Both the position numbers and the translations under genes were made by a program. A stretch of 64,000 bases of DNA from Lateolabrax maculatus (taxonomy: Eukaryota > Chordata > Actinopteri > Acropomatiformes > Lateolabracidae): the NCBI GenBank assembly GCA_031216445.1, contig CM062218.1:18107501-18171500 (forward strand). The letters are read 5' to 3'. Numbering within the stretch: the stretch's first letter is position 1; each line of letters begins with the position of its first letter. A model generated the notes under the pieces. That model was not told where the DNA came from and ran no database searches. It worked only from the letters and a program-made list of their open reading frames with translations. Of the stretch, positions 30,143-43,732 are shown one piece after another.

Positions 30143-33100
30143 ATGGATGCCCTCAAGTCGGCCGGGAGAGCTATCATCCGGAGCCCGAGCATGGCGAAGC
30201 AGTCGTGGACCGCCGGCAGACACAGAAGTAAGAAAATAACTGTTGTTCTGAGAGAAAAACGTAGATTTTTTTTTGAAGTTTTCCCCGCCGGCTCACGTCA
30301 GGTTCCCCAGTCTGACTCCGGGGTAACGCTGCCCCTGAGCCCGGTTTAACTTCACCACCACCATGACGGATATCACCTTCGTCATCTAACTTCACCAAAG
30401 TTTAGCGTTTTGTTTCTAAAGAGAGGCACACCGCACTCATGCGGAGCGGCCGGCGTTGAGCTGTCGCAACAAAGTTTGAAGAAGAAGGAGAAGTCTGACA
30501 TCTTTTTAACTTACCTAGGCACGTCCCGTTTCGCTCGACAAAGGGACTAAAGTGCGCTACAAAGATGCTACTTAGGATTCATTTGTCGCATTTGGTTCTG
30601 TCTCGGGGGGAAGTGTGTGGCTGTCTCATCCTCTCGGGATCGGGTAAATCTGTTTGCTTGTAAACGCGGTTTATCCTGTTTTGAGGAATTTTCCGGAAAC
30701 TTGGCAGAATAAAGTCCACTGACCACAGCAGCAGCCGAAGATAACACCTCATTAACTAAAAATAAGAGACCATAGGTTTCTATCCTTTCTTTTCCCCCCT
30801 CTCACTGGTGTACTATAGTCACATGTTAGGCTATAAGAATTATATTTTCAGTAGGTTTTACCTGTGTGGCCACTACAACATTTAACTTTATTGCGTTGTT
30901 ATTTAACTCACTATAGCAGTGTTTTGGATTAGTGGATGATCCCAGTCTTCCTCTTTCCATCCACACTCCCAGAGGAAGAGCCGAGGTCACGGGCCGGTAC
31001 TAAAAGTTACAGTGATTTTGTGTCTTGCTCAAGGGCCCTTCAGCAGTTCAGGAGCTTGCCCACACTGTCACATTAACATGAAACTCTTATAAGGCACTCT
31101 GGCGCCCATTGTAGGACTCAAGGGGCCACTTTGTAAACTAAATCTCACTTGATCCTGGCTGTAAAGTTGTGGGGGAATGACCGGGTGGCTTAGGCGGCCT
31201 GAAAGCTCCCCTGCCTGTAACCATGAGGACAAGTCAGGAATGCCGCGAGTCAGTCCGTGCACGGCCCCCGTTGGCTCGGGCGCAAGCCGGTCTGCTTTAA
31301 ATCTCACCAGAAAGGCCATTATAAAGCATATAGGATCATTAGAAAATACAGGGTGGATTACATAAATATCCCACATTACTTTATGTAACCTTAGTAGCTC
31401 ATCTGGGGGAAGAAAAAAAATTCCTCAGGAATTTGAGATACACTCTTGCATGCAGACAAATATCTTGCCAGCACATTTCTGTATTAGTGGATAAGGGTCA
31501 AATGTTAATGGGCCAACCTTTTTCTTTCTATATGTAATGAGTCTAACTGACAATACCCTAGAATATATTCACAAAACATGACCAGTAAATAAAATAATGC
31601 CTCAAAACTAAAAAGTAAAGTAAAAGTGCCTTGTGCAATCTAATTTGCACAAGGCTCTAATTATTAGTGGATTGAAAAGCTTCCTGTAAATGCGGCTAGT
31701 GTTTATAGAAGTAGTGTATTGTAGTATAGATTACCAGGTCTTCTCCTGGCTGCAGGGCATACATTCCTCACCAGAGATGACCCGCATCGCCCATGCCAGG
31801 CCTCTGTGTCTGACTTTGGCCTACGGGACCAAGTCGGGCTCAGCCTACGTTTGGATCTTTTCAAAGACACTTGGGATATCAGGTGAATGCAGAAAACCAA
31901 CGAGGCTGCAGTCCCCGAGTACCAGCATTTCACACAGATATTGCCATTGATGGAGCCCTATTGGCTTAGCCAGGCATCTCCACGTATCTGCATACTGTGA
32001 GTGAGTTTGCATTGAGGAGAAACCTATTCATCCGCACGGAGACTGCTCCGTCTTTAAATGGCAAAGGCCTCCCTGCTCCTAACCCACTTCTCTGCTCTTA
32101 TTGCCCCGTCTTGGTCGCCCTAGACGACCCACACCGGCACACTGCCAGTGTCAAGGACCAGCAAGGGGGTGCTTGTCTGCAGCAAAGGGCCTTTTTCTAG
32201 GGACCTCCTCAAATTGAAGCATGTGATTCTGCCAACACACAGGGATGCTCAGTATGACAAATCACCACCAGGATGGGAATATTTATACCCCATTATGGAA
32301 AAGTAATTTCACCAACTTGCTCTCCAGTTAGCTCTTCTACTTCCACTGTAAGTCTCTGCCATTACTGTCTGACTTTCTCATCCTCGCTGCCTTGTGATGA
32401 CGTTGGCGTCTGCCCAGGATCAGAACACCCTTCTGGCAATAAGAACCATAATGGATCAATGATCTTTTCTACAATCACAGATGCTGCAGGTGGTATCTGA
32501 CGTGATAGGCTAGATTCAAACTCACTGGGTCAGCGGATGGATATCTTGTTCTTTTGATTAGAAGTGATGGAAGGCCACCAGTCAGACTCCGAGACAGGAA
32601 GGCTGGCTTCAAGATTGGCTTACACTGTGAGAACAGATATGGGCAGAGGACCATGTCACTAGGCCAACTGTAAAGAACGCCACTCCTACTGCATACAGTC
32701 CCTGAGATCATAGAACTAGGATTATAATATGTCATCCTATCATTGTTCAATGCCTTGTGGTGTTGAGATGTATGTATGGGGACATAGGGGGTTGTCAAAG
32801 CAAAGAACAGTTAATGAGAATGCAGTTGACCTAAGTAACTTCTGTAAAAAAAATAAAATTAAAAAAAAGTTAGACTGTCTCACCTGATTGACAGATTGTC
32901 CTCAGCTTAAGGACCCAAGTTGCTAAAATGGGGGACTGTTTTGAATTGCAACAATTATAGACGTCAGTCTGCTCTGTTAATCAACTCCACAGCCTGATAA
33001 GTGAACTTAAAATGTTTGTTTAACTTTGCATTTGCAGAGACTTCCAGACCGTCACATTATCACTTTTGTCTCTATCTTGTCTACTATCTTTCTGTATCGG

Positions 33101-36100
33101 TAGAAATCCTGACATCAACTCAGATGAGTTTGGAGTCCTTGAAACCTGATTCTTGGGCTGCATGGATGCAGATCAGCGGAGTTGAAAGAAAAGTTAAATG
33201 GTGGCAGAAGTTGGGTTTTTTAAAGGTTGTTGGCTCTCAGTCCTGCGTTGGTCTTAAGTTGTAGGGCCACCGTTGGTGGTTTCCACAGTGATTCAGTGTT
33301 TGGTGTAGACACACAAATCAGCCAGGACGTGAATTGCCTGTCAGTTGGACCCTTCTGGATCAGCACGTTTGTTGTCACAGTGTTCAGCGAAGGCTTTTCT
33401 TGCACTTTGATACATGAAATGGATACTGATCCATTAGTGTTGGATTTGATGGATGACTAAGGAGCTGGGGACGGTGGTATTGTCTTATCTTTCCTTTAAA
33501 TGTCCCCTTCTTTCTCTCCCTCTGTCATTGCAGACACTTCCACTTACCCTGCCATCAGAAAACTCTTTTTTTTTTTTTCACACTCAGGAAATTTTCTCGT
33601 AACACTAACAGACATGTATTTACGGCAGGGTCACCTGATTTAACTTGGTCACGTGCACACAGCTGTTTCCTTTCAGGCGTCACTGACCTGTGATCACAAA
33701 GCCCTCCACATTCTCTGGCCTGGTACCTGCGCTGTTGCTGTTTTCTCAGGATAGACAACATTGAAAACTGATGCTGGCACTTTATCGACAATATGACCTT
33801 GACCACACAGGGTTGGTGATTAGAGCTTTGAAGGCTTTCATAAAAAGAACAGCACAGAAGAACTTATGTATCATGAGAAAAACTGTTTTTAACCTTGATT
33901 ACTTTTGTCATGTTAGTGCCGTGGTGCTGTAGATTGCAATGGTGAATGAAATTTGGTATAGATGTTCATGTTCCCCTCAGGATGAATTATTATAAAAAAT
34001 TCTCTGCACTTTCATCTAACGATTACATATATACACACACCAGCAAAACTACTGACATTCTCATCAGACTCAGCTGTAATTTGTGTTTAGTGCTCATTAG
34101 TGAATGCTAGCATTTATTTGTATTATTTATTCAAATGAATAGATCGAAAAATAATATACTGAGAGCACCACTGTGCCTACGTACAGCCTCACAGAGCCTC
34201 TAGCATGGCAGTAGACTTAGTCTTGTTCTGATGTACCTTTCCTTCAGAGCTTTTACAGTAGAGTGCAGAAGGACATCTTTGATTTGTTCAGCTGGAATTT
34301 ATTCATGAAGAATATGATTCAATGGTATCCTAAAATTATTCTAATTATCAGTTTTAAACTTTATATATTTTTATTGGATGATTTTCACGTAGATGTCTAA
34401 AGGCGGTTTCATTTAGTTGGAAATGTTGAAGGTTTTTGGAATTAAAGATGTTCATATTTCAGTATAATGAATTCTGGTCCTTTTTAAAATAATCACTTTT
34501 CAGCTGCAGTCCTCCTTCATTTATAGTGTGTGTGAACATGTGTCTGCACAAGTATGTGGTATGCACTACGTCCCAGAGGAGGTAAATGCTAGGAGAATGA
34601 ATTTCTAGGTAATGGTGATGTTTTTCTACTCTTGCCTTCACTTACCCCTCTGCCCTCCTTCGATTCTCAGAGGAAATCTGTGTAAACACTGCCAGAGGGT
34701 CAGGGCCAGCCGGCACCACACAAAAACTGATAAGAAACCACATGCAGATAGCAGCTGTTCCTTCAGAAGTTTGTTTTTTACACTCCTCATTCTTTTTCAG
34801 CAAACCGATCAGTGTGCTAACTTTTTAAGTTAACAAAAATTGAGACAGTAATGCACTTTTCAGAGAGACATCTATGGCCTAGTTTGGAGATCTGTTATGT
34901 ACTTTCAGGAAGGAAAACCACACTTTCCTCTTATCAGAGTATGTAAGAGTCCATGTATACTCACTCTTAACTCTTTGCCTTTTATTGTCAAGCCCTATAA
35001 GTTGTTTTGGAGTTGAAATATTTACTTTACATCAACATTACCTCTGACCTAGATACCCTGTTTTGCCTTTCCACTTCAGGGAGTGAGCAGATGAAATGGC
35101 TTCACTTCAAGTTCAACATACTGTAGGCTGTTTACGTTTCCTCTGATTTGTGTTTTTCTCAAGCTCTTTGAATGTTCCCACGACTAATGTTATTTATTTT
35201 GGAACATGAAATGAGGGAAAAAGCAGGCAAGTCATCTGTGAAGCTGTAACCAACAAATATTTGAAGTATTTAACAAGACCGTGATTATCAAACGGTTTCC
35301 TGTTGATCAATTTATTGACCCACTTTTCACTAAAAATATGCATTCGTTATTTTTTTTTTTCCCACTGTAGAGCTTCCGGAGAACTGGACTGACACACGGG
35401 AGACCATCTTAGAGGGCATGACCTTTAACCTTCGTCACCTCGGCATGACACTGGTGGACCAGCCCAAAGGAGAAGAGCTGTCAGCTGCTGCAGTGAAGAG
35501 GATTGTGGCAACGGTGAGAGCTGGAGTAACCATGACGATGTCATTCAGGATGTCATACAGTCAACAGGATTACTGTTTCCTTAATTACTCCTTACATCTA
35601 GTGATATATTTAAAAAATAAGCTATAAACTATACATGCTTTGTTTTGATGCAACAACACTGTCGTTGGCCATTTAATTTAATAAAGCAACATTTCGATCG
35701 AACAAAGATCTTCGTCAGGAATGGTCAAATCACCATCACAAAGCAGAACAAACAATATGTAGAAACAAACACATTCATTACTCAGGTGGTTGTGGCAAAG
35801 CATGCCTTGTATCTAGAAAAACACATAGAAAAAAGGTAAAAGTAGTGTTTTTGTCCGTTGTTTGTTCTGCTTTGTAATGTCGGATGAACACCTTTTGTTA
35901 GATCAAAACATTGCTTTACTAAATTAAATTGCTGCGAGCTGTCAGTACAAAGTGCAGATCTTTTGTCTGATTTTTGCCCTCAATTTGTTTTTTGATCCAG
36001 CACCTGTAGCACCGTTTTTTTCAATGTTCGTACCTTACATTCTGTTTGTCATTGTTGGAACACTGTGTCAAAATCAATACCTGCCCAGAACAGCTTGTAT

Positions 36101-39100
36101 GGTTCCTGCTAATCACATCTGAAAGCTCGTCCAGTGGGTTTTCAGATGTTCAATTTGTATAAGGCTTATATGCTGTTTACCAATGTCCAATTTCCATTCA
36201 AATTTAGCACAAATGTTGATGGAATTTCCAGAAAACTGGAACTTTTCCACCTTTTTTGGGGGGAATTTCATTACGTTTTTTACATGTAAATTAAAAAATG
36301 AACATTATAAACAGGCGAGTGGAAATATATTAATTTCCCATCATATCACTAAGATATTGTGTGTTTTGGCCAGTGACAGTGTGTTACATTGATTATTAAA
36401 GAATGAAGCTACTGTTTTTCCCCCTTAGGATTTCATAAAGTCAAATACATTTTTTCAAATTTACTTCTTCTAATAAATTGTGGATCAAAATGGTTTTAAA
36501 GCCACTGTATGTACTGTGCCTGATCCCATAGTCCAACACACTGACATGCTACTAAACAAACATCTATTTTAATAATTGTTTGTGTAACAGGCTAAAGCCA
36601 GTGGAAAGAAGCCTCAGAAGGTTGCTCTCAAGGTTTCCCCTCAGGGAATCATCCTGTCCGACAGCTTGAACAATAAACTCCTGGAAAATGTCTCCATATA
36701 CAGGTACGTGCAGATAAATGTCCAGTTAACGGTGTTCTGGCGCTTCTGAAGCTGCACAAGTTCACAACCGTCTAAGGCCATTGCCGTGTAGTTGATGTGC
36801 CACGTGGATTACCCTGTGAACTCTCCTCGACTTCTTACTATACCGCTCCTTTAACCTGTCACCTCTGGCCTGCAGAATATCCTACTGCACGGTGGACAAA
36901 CTGCATGATAAAGTGTTTGCTTATATCGCTCAAAACACCCTCAATGGGACCCTGGAGTGCCACGCCTACCTCTGCTCCAAGAGGAAAGTGGTGAGTTCTT
37001 TGACTACAGTATCAGTCTTTTATGTTATTTTTAAATGTACCTTTTTCTGTGGTTTGGGGGGTGTAAAGCTCTCTTTATGGTTGGGTGGACTATCTAATCT
37101 ACCTGAGTTTATGACCTCCTGGTCCATTTAAAAAGCAATGATGTGTTTCTCTGCACCTACGACACTCAGCCTGCTCCAAGTGCTTTTCATTCATCCAATT
37201 GCTTTTTGATCTGAGGTGACAGGCGTGCACTTAGAGTAGACATAATTTATCCTGTACAGTAGCTTTGCTCTTCTCCAGTGCCTTTCTGACACCGTAGCTC
37301 TCCTTCCTACTCATCCCCCGTTCTTAAGAGGAAACCCTAGAAGTCTTGCTCCTTGAGACGCCTGCCTTCTTCCTGTGCCCCTGTGTGTTGAAAAACAGAA
37401 GGGCACTTTTCCTCTCATCTTACCTGCCTCTACAGTGGGATGAGTGTAGAGTCTACACTCATCCCCCCCCCCCCCGCTCTCCCAGGATAACATGATAATA
37501 CCCTACTTCCCCAATACTTGCTTCTCTCTTATCGTGTTTTTTGAGACCCTGGTGATGCCCTCTTTCTATCCTCCATTGAAAAGAGTTTGGTTTCATTCTG
37601 ACACGTTAGATATATCTGCTGTCTGATTATCTAATATTATATGTATTATATAAATGTAGCCCCGAATTAATGAATAAACAGCATTAGCCCAATTAGAATA
37701 GTTTCATGGGAAGTCATCTTTACTCAGCTAGTTCGAGTTTAAAAAAAAATGTTACTGTGTCACCAAAGCTCTCTTTTTCAGCCATGGTCTGTGTAACAAA
37801 GTGTGTTTTTCTCCCGTTCTCCAGGCTCAGGCAGTGGCTTTGACAGTAGCTCAGGCCTTCACAGTAGCTTTTGAACTCTGGCAAGTTGCCAAAGAAGGTA
37901 GGCACCACACTCTTCAACTCTTCAGCCTTCAAGTTCTGGAAATGACACACACCATCTTCACCCCACCACACACACACACACACACTCAAACACACACACA
38001 CACACACACACACTCAAACACAAGCACTGTCTACGTAGGAGTTGTTTTATCAGCATCAGAGGATGCTGGCGTCTGTACTAAATCAGCCTCGGTGCTCCAA
38101 GGACGTGGATATCTGCTGTAAAGTTGCAGTAAACAAGTTTTGACCTGCTTGTGTTGTGTCTCTGCGTATCTCTGTTCTCTATTCTAGAGAAAGGGAAAAG
38201 AGCGAAGTCTGGTTCCGCCGGAGAGGCCAGCAGTAGTTCCCATTCAGAGAGATCTAACAGCTTGGGGAGCCTGAAAGGGACAGGTGAAAAAAAAAAAAAA
38301 ACACACATACACTACTTGGAGCCACATCAATGGTGTGTCTTTTTTTCCATTTATTTAATTATTTTTTTTACTTTACCATGCTGAAGTTAGCATTCAAGTA
38401 AAGCTGAATCAAGGTGCAGCTGAGTAGTGAAAGTTGAGTTCCTACAATTTTAAAACTGACAGTTTTGAGTCTGATATGTCCTGAAGTTGACATTGTAGAT
38501 AGAATTTCTATTTTTTTATTTATTTTTTGTTGTGACGAATTTTGTAGTTTGATCTCATTTGGTGGTGAAATAAGTGTCATAATTAAAAGCACTGAATGTA
38601 CATTTCCTAATTGAATTTCTCTCTCTCCATTATTGCGACAAAATGTGCCAACATCTCTGTCTCTGTCTCTGTTCTTTACAATTATGGAAATAAAAAACCT
38701 TAAAGAGCAGGTGACATTTTACACCCAGTAGTCATGGTTTGTCCTTCCCTCCCCTCATGTAGACGTGGCCACAGACAACCTATTGGACTTTGAGGACAGC
38801 GTGAACGTGGTAGTGGAGACCAATGGGAACGTACAGGAGGATCAGCTGGATAACCACAGGCCCCCTGAGACCAACAACAACCCTGCCTGGGTAAGATCCT
38901 CCTCTTCTCCTCAGAGTCTGGCTCTTTGTCACTCCTGCAGACAAATGGAGCAGATGCAACTGTACTGAAGTTTCTTCAAACATGTAACTTGAGATCTGAG
39001 TCACATGTGACTCAAGTCCTCTGTGTTTCAAATTGATTTATGTCTGCAGATCCAGGAAAAGTCTGGGAATATCTCAAATCTTCAAACTATTTTAAATACA

Positions 39101-40549
39101 GTTGAAACCTAACATGAGATTGAGTCTTAAATGGGTCTGACATGTAGTTTTCTGAAACACCGTGTTTGCAAACATCATTACCACACATTGATATAACCCA
39201 AGAGTCTTCTTCTCCTTCTTCTTCTTCTCCTTCCTTATCCTTCATCTTCTCCTTCTTCTCCTTCATCTTCTCCTTCTTCTCCTTCATCTTCTCCTTCTTC
39301 TCCTTCTTCTCCTTCTTCTTCTCCTTCTTCTTCTTCTCCTTCTTTTTCTTCTTCTAGGAGATAGAAGATGATTTGGATGAAGCCTTCTCCAGGTGAGATA
39401 TTGGTCTTAATAGTTTTATTTTTAAGTGAAATTAATCTGAGTTGATTCTCTCTGCTTCTTTTTCAAATAAAATACCCCATCACCAAACTCTGCCTTGTCA
39501 AATCTTTCAGTATACTGTAGTACATTCTCATACTGCTTGGCTTTACAGCGCCACTTACTGATGATTTCTGTGTACTGCAGAATACAAATCCTCCTGTGTC
39601 TGATTATATAGGAACTGAAAGAATCGAGAGTAACTATACAATCAATGAGAAATAATTTGATAGTGACACTCTAAAATGTCCTCAATCTATTGTGTGTTTG
39701 TGTCTCCAGCTGTGCTCTGGATAGCTATGGTTCATTTCCAGGTAAAGTTGAGTACCGCTGTCAACTGTTCAAGCCTTATTTAGTTTAGTAGTCTTAATCA
39801 CTAACCTAACCTTGATCCATTCCATTCAATCACCGCCAAACCCAATACCACTGTTCCCAAGTCAGCAATGTTAGTCATTAGTGTGAAATAGCCTCCTGTG
39901 TCCTTTATTTCCTCCCAGAATGAGAAAATGCCGACTAGGTTCAGAAAAGAAAGCAGGTTCCAACTATTGAGTTTCAGCCAAAGTGAAAAATGTCCTCGTC
40001 TCTACCCATCTCATCGTCACCAGAAATTGTTTTTCTTCTCCGATAACCCTCTCTGTATAGTCTGTGTTTGTTTTTCACTGAATGGACTGAGTCAGTGGCT
40101 CCACTACACACCGAGGCTTTGTTGTGTAATTATTCCATTTGTGGTGTAAAAGTGGAGCAGTGGGTCACTTGAACCTAGTGACAGATCCAACCATTTGCAC
40201 CACGGCTCGAGTGAACTGTATGTCTTGAAGTAATCCTGTTGACCTCTACCCGGGCTTTGTATATTTATATTATTATCCCATAGACAAAAGGCAGTTTGCA
40301 GCCAAACTGAGGGGCCTTTAATTAGAGGCTTGAGGTTTTAGTTATACAACTATGTCTGGGAGGCTGAGCTGCTGTGCTATTTGATCAGAACTTTAAAGGG
40401 AGGAGCAACAGTTATTCTGGCTCAGTGACATTAGGCCTCAAGTCCAGTGAAAAAGAAGAGGGCTAAGAGAAGAAGTAGCTAATAGTAAGTGTTGCTAACT
40501 AAAGAAAGTCAAAGCTAGTTAACCAGCTTGTTCAAGTTTTTATTTTATT

Positions 40550-40607
<58 letters not shown>

Positions 40608-41286
40608 ATCTTCCCTTGCAGCTCTTACTCTGGGAAGAAATTATACTAAAAGTCTCTACTAAAAATCTTTGGTTTGTGTGCAGAACATTTTAGTCACCTT
40701 TTCTAGAAAAGAATTTGGTATTGCTCAGTGTAACACATTTTCATCTTACACCATTTAGGCTAGTTTAGTTAGTCTTAATTCAGTCTGCTGTTTTAAAGGA
40801 TAAGGCTGGCGATATTCTATATATTTTTGTAATTTTCAGCAAATCCCAGAAAAAGACTAAATTCTGCAATGAGCAAGTATCAACTGTGTATCCAAACCCT
40901 GATCTTAGGGTCTAGGCCTACCTATTGAGCCTTTTTAAAGATTTGCATCTTAAGCAGGAGCCAATCGACTTCAGGCTGGGTTCCACATGCAGGGTTTCAA
41001 AGTCGTAGCAGAGTATTGAGAGAAGGACTAACCATTTTTGGAAGAAATAGAATAACGCCAACCTTATCCTAAACATCTGTTTGAGTGGTTTTTCTTTTTT
41101 TTTCTTTCTATCTAACTCTCTTTTCCCCTCTGTCTCCTCAGCCTGGCAGTGTCGCGTACTAACCCCCAGGTCCTGGACATTGGGGTGACGCCCCAGGACT
41201 GGCTGACAGAACCCGACTGGGACAGCACCAATGGAAACACTCCCAACGGTCTCAGCCCGTTCGGGGACGATATATTTGGCTTCTGA
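30143..41286 (+). CDS. ldlrap1: LDL receptor adaptor protein 1 (ARH)
   Basis: Clathrin adaptor that links the NPxY tail of LDL-receptor family members to clathrin and AP-2 at the plasma membrane; human loss causes recessive hypercholesterolaemia. Coding exons 30143-30227, 35371-35513, 36591-36703, 36876-36990, 37825-37897, 38188-38283, 38763-38890, 39358-39392, 41142-41286; 310 aa (human 308). The N-terminus MDALKSAGRAIIRSPSMAKQ leads to a PTB/PID domain (about 42-175: TFNLRHLGMTLVDQPKGEEL to QAFTVAFELWQVAKE). A clathrin box LLDFE is at 215-219. The AP-2 beta-appendage motif is intact: DDLDEAFSSLAVSR with F261, L264 and R268. The end is DDIFGF. Exon 8 is only 35 nt. All junction phases agree. 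The a/b paralogue cannot be told. Confidence 0.97.
30228..33944 (+). other. ldlrap1 intron 1, left part
   Basis: The first 300 bases remain CpG-rich and belong to the promoter island. After that I see no coding sequence; one small 11-bp inverted repeat (31628-31655, GCCTTGTGCAA and its complement) is present. Confidence 0.5.
33945..34240. repeat. Dispersed repeat, family B, in ldlrap1 intron 1
   Basis: Contains AATTTGGTATAGATGTTCATG and GCACCACTGTGCCTACGTAC followed by CAGCCTCACAGAGC. The same phrases recur, in the same order and orientation, in the copy at 57,160-57,790 of this window, so this is a shortened second copy of one interspersed family. Confidence 0.7.
35655..35940. mobile_element. 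Inverted-repeat element in ldlrap1 intron 2
   Basis: Left part (TTTAATTTAATAAAGCAAC near 35674, and ACAAAGCAGAACAAACA at 35738-35754) is mirrored as reverse complement on the right (TGTTTGTTCTGCTTTGT at about 35858-35874 and GCTTTACTAAATTAAA near 35914). The arms are about 80 bases with mismatches around a roughly 100-base centre. It fits a foldback MITE. No coding capacity. Confidence 0.6.
37437..37465. repeat. 14-bp perfect hairpin running into poly-C
   Basis: Arms 37437-37450 (GGGATGAGTGTAGA) and 37452-37465 are exact reverse complements with a one-base centre, continuous with a C run (about 37463-37475). In ldlrap1 intron 4. Confidence 0.85.
37968..38022. repeat. (CA)n microsatellite, interrupted
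   Basis: CA repeats broken by CTCAAA units in ldlrap1 intron 5, starting about 70 bases after exon 5. Confidence 0.9.
39205..39357. repeat. (CTT/CTC)n tract forming the 3' splice region of ldlrap1 exon 8
   Basis: About 150 bases of almost pure pyrimidine built from TTC and TCC triplets, with 18-base internal units containing CTTCATC (about 39240-39295). The tract ends directly at the acceptor TAG of the 35-nt exon (39358-39392), so it is an extremely long polypyrimidine tract. Confidence 0.95.
40550..40605. repeat. (ATT)n microsatellite
   Basis: About 18 uninterrupted ATT units in ldlrap1 intron 8. Confidence 0.95.
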
Positions 41287-42101
41287 CCACCACAACACAG
41301 CAGAGAGAGAGAGAAAGACGACAACTAAGGGGAGGAGGCGGTCTTTTAAGTCTTCCTGTGAATTAACGAGGCATCACTGTGTGTTTAAGATGAGGCTACA
41401 GTAAGTCCATAAGGGAATAAGTGTAGAACTGTGAGATGACGTTTGGCCTCTCTTCACCTTGCTGTTGTACTCTTCACATGGACAGTTCTTCCCCTCTTTG
41501 TGGAAACACACCAAAGCAATAATATCATCTTTTTAAGGTCACCACATCTGTCCTTTTTCTACACTGCAAACATCGTACAGACCTATGGTCACCAAGTCAT
41601 CTCATGTCAGCGTTTGTTCTCCTTTGTCTTTCTGTGACAGTAGTTTTGGCATCATAATCAGTATTTTGTATATGTGCTTAGTCATAATTTATAGTTGTAT
41701 AATTATTTTTTTATGGATGAAGACAAGAGTAGGATTTAATTAAGACAGATGTACAGACCGTATCAACAGGCCTTAACAACAGCAGGACAATCGGCCGCAC
41801 TTCATCTTTAATTTAACAGAATGAATGATTGCTCAAGTTTAATGTGAGGATTTGTCCCTCCACCACCTTGGATGAAAACCGAAGATTGTTTTATGTCTTA
41901 TATCCGAAAATCTATCTAGTTGCTGTATTTATATGAACTCTTTGTATCAGTGGCTCGTTCAAGACATGTTGTTACAGGCGTTTCTGTTTCACTGCAGTGT
42001 AATAATGTTGTCTTGAAAGAAGCCCGGACGTGTTCAAGGTTACCAGAATCCATTGTGGCCATTTCATGTACATTGTAATCTACCAGCATTATAGAATTAA
42101 A
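41287..42101 (+). other. ldlrap1 3' UTR (probable extent)
   Basis: Non-coding, T-rich sequence after the stop, with ATTAAA at 42096-42101 as the best nearby polyadenylation signal. A later AATAAA lies near 42494. Confidence 0.5.
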
Positions 42102-43674
42102 ATATATCCATGAATAAGAAACCCGCTCTTTCGGTATATTAATGGAATTTATTAACAATACAATGACTACATTCACCTACTGGCTGTATGTAGAATAGAA
42201 ATAGGGAACATAATGTGGGAATTGAGATACAACAGTTGACAGTTTTACCACACAGTCACTTAGTAGCTGTTATTGAGCTTTTGATAATTTCTAAAGTCAA
42301 GAATGAACATTGAGCCTCAGCTTTTGAGTTAACATGGAAAAGAAGTCATTAAAGTGTTTGAAAACATGGACATTTGAACATTTAAAAAATGGAAAAACTC
42401 TTAACTGCAAATGAAGATGATCATAAACCTTTTGTAAATAACATTCATACATAAGATGCATGTCAAAGTGCTTTACATGAGATTGCATAAAAAATAAATT
42501 AAAACAGATCAAAAAGTCTCAAATAAACAATTTAAAATACAATAAAACATTAAAATTATAAGGCAACAAGAAACAACTCACGCAAAAGAAAGGTTTAAGA
42601 GGAATTTACAGAAGTTGTATTTTGAATCTTTATTGGTAGCCTGTTTTCCATTTGTGATCCATAATGAGAAAATACTGCCTCTCCTTACTTCTGGTCCTTG
42701 TTTGTAGATTTAATGCTGTAGGTTTTAATGACCTACGGCAGCGGCTGTGAGTATAGAGGGGGAGACAGTTAACTAACTATGCAGAACCATTCCCTCAAGA
42801 TTTAGAGGAGGCCAATGCAAAGGTGCGTAAAAATATCGTGATATGATTGAAAGCTCCCTAGTAGCTAGTAGCTCCAACAGCTTCTCGACTCCTGGAATAG
42901 TTGTTTTCAGGTTATTTTAGTCAAAGTGAATCAGTGCATCAAATTGAAATGGAGTGGACCTCGCTGTCATTTATTTTATTTTATTTAATTTTTGACTGCA
43001 AGGATCTTCCCAAATGTTTCATGAAGACAGACAACCTGCTGTTTGATACAGACCCTGGGTCAGTTTATCAGTGAGTGTGTGCTTCATCTCCACCCTTTAT
43101 TCTCAGTTATAAGGTCACTGTGTATATTCTTGTTTACAGTCTTGATACTTTGCTGATAATACTTCTTTAAGTAGGATTTATAATTTACTTAAATAAGGAT
43201 CTGAGTACTTCTTCCACGACTGTCCCTTGGTATACTGTGTTCATACTGACTATTGACTATGTAGTCCTAAAAAGGTAAAGGTGCAGTTTGTTCGTACCAG
43301 CAGAAGGTGGCAGCCCTGTACTATCCAATCACTTGAAGCTCACCCAGTACAGCTGAGATTACTGCTATTTGAGCCTGTAGCAGAATCTGATGCTGGTCAC
43401 ATCTTCAGCTGTGGACCAAGACAGTCATTTGTACTCTCCACTGCCAGACGATGATGTTATAACATCCGATTCTGTCTAAGAAGCCCGTCCTCCTCCTGCT
43501 CCGTTGTGCTAAATTCAAAGTGACAGTATAGGTCAATAAATACAACTTTATTAGCTCTGAGAGAGGTCGTCATAAGGAGGAAAAACCAATAGATGCTTTG
43601 TGTCAGACTGATCTATAAACCACCAGCGAGAGGACATGATGGAGCCTGTCTGGCTTCCTCATCACAGCTGCCCC

Positions 43675-43732
<58 letters not shown>

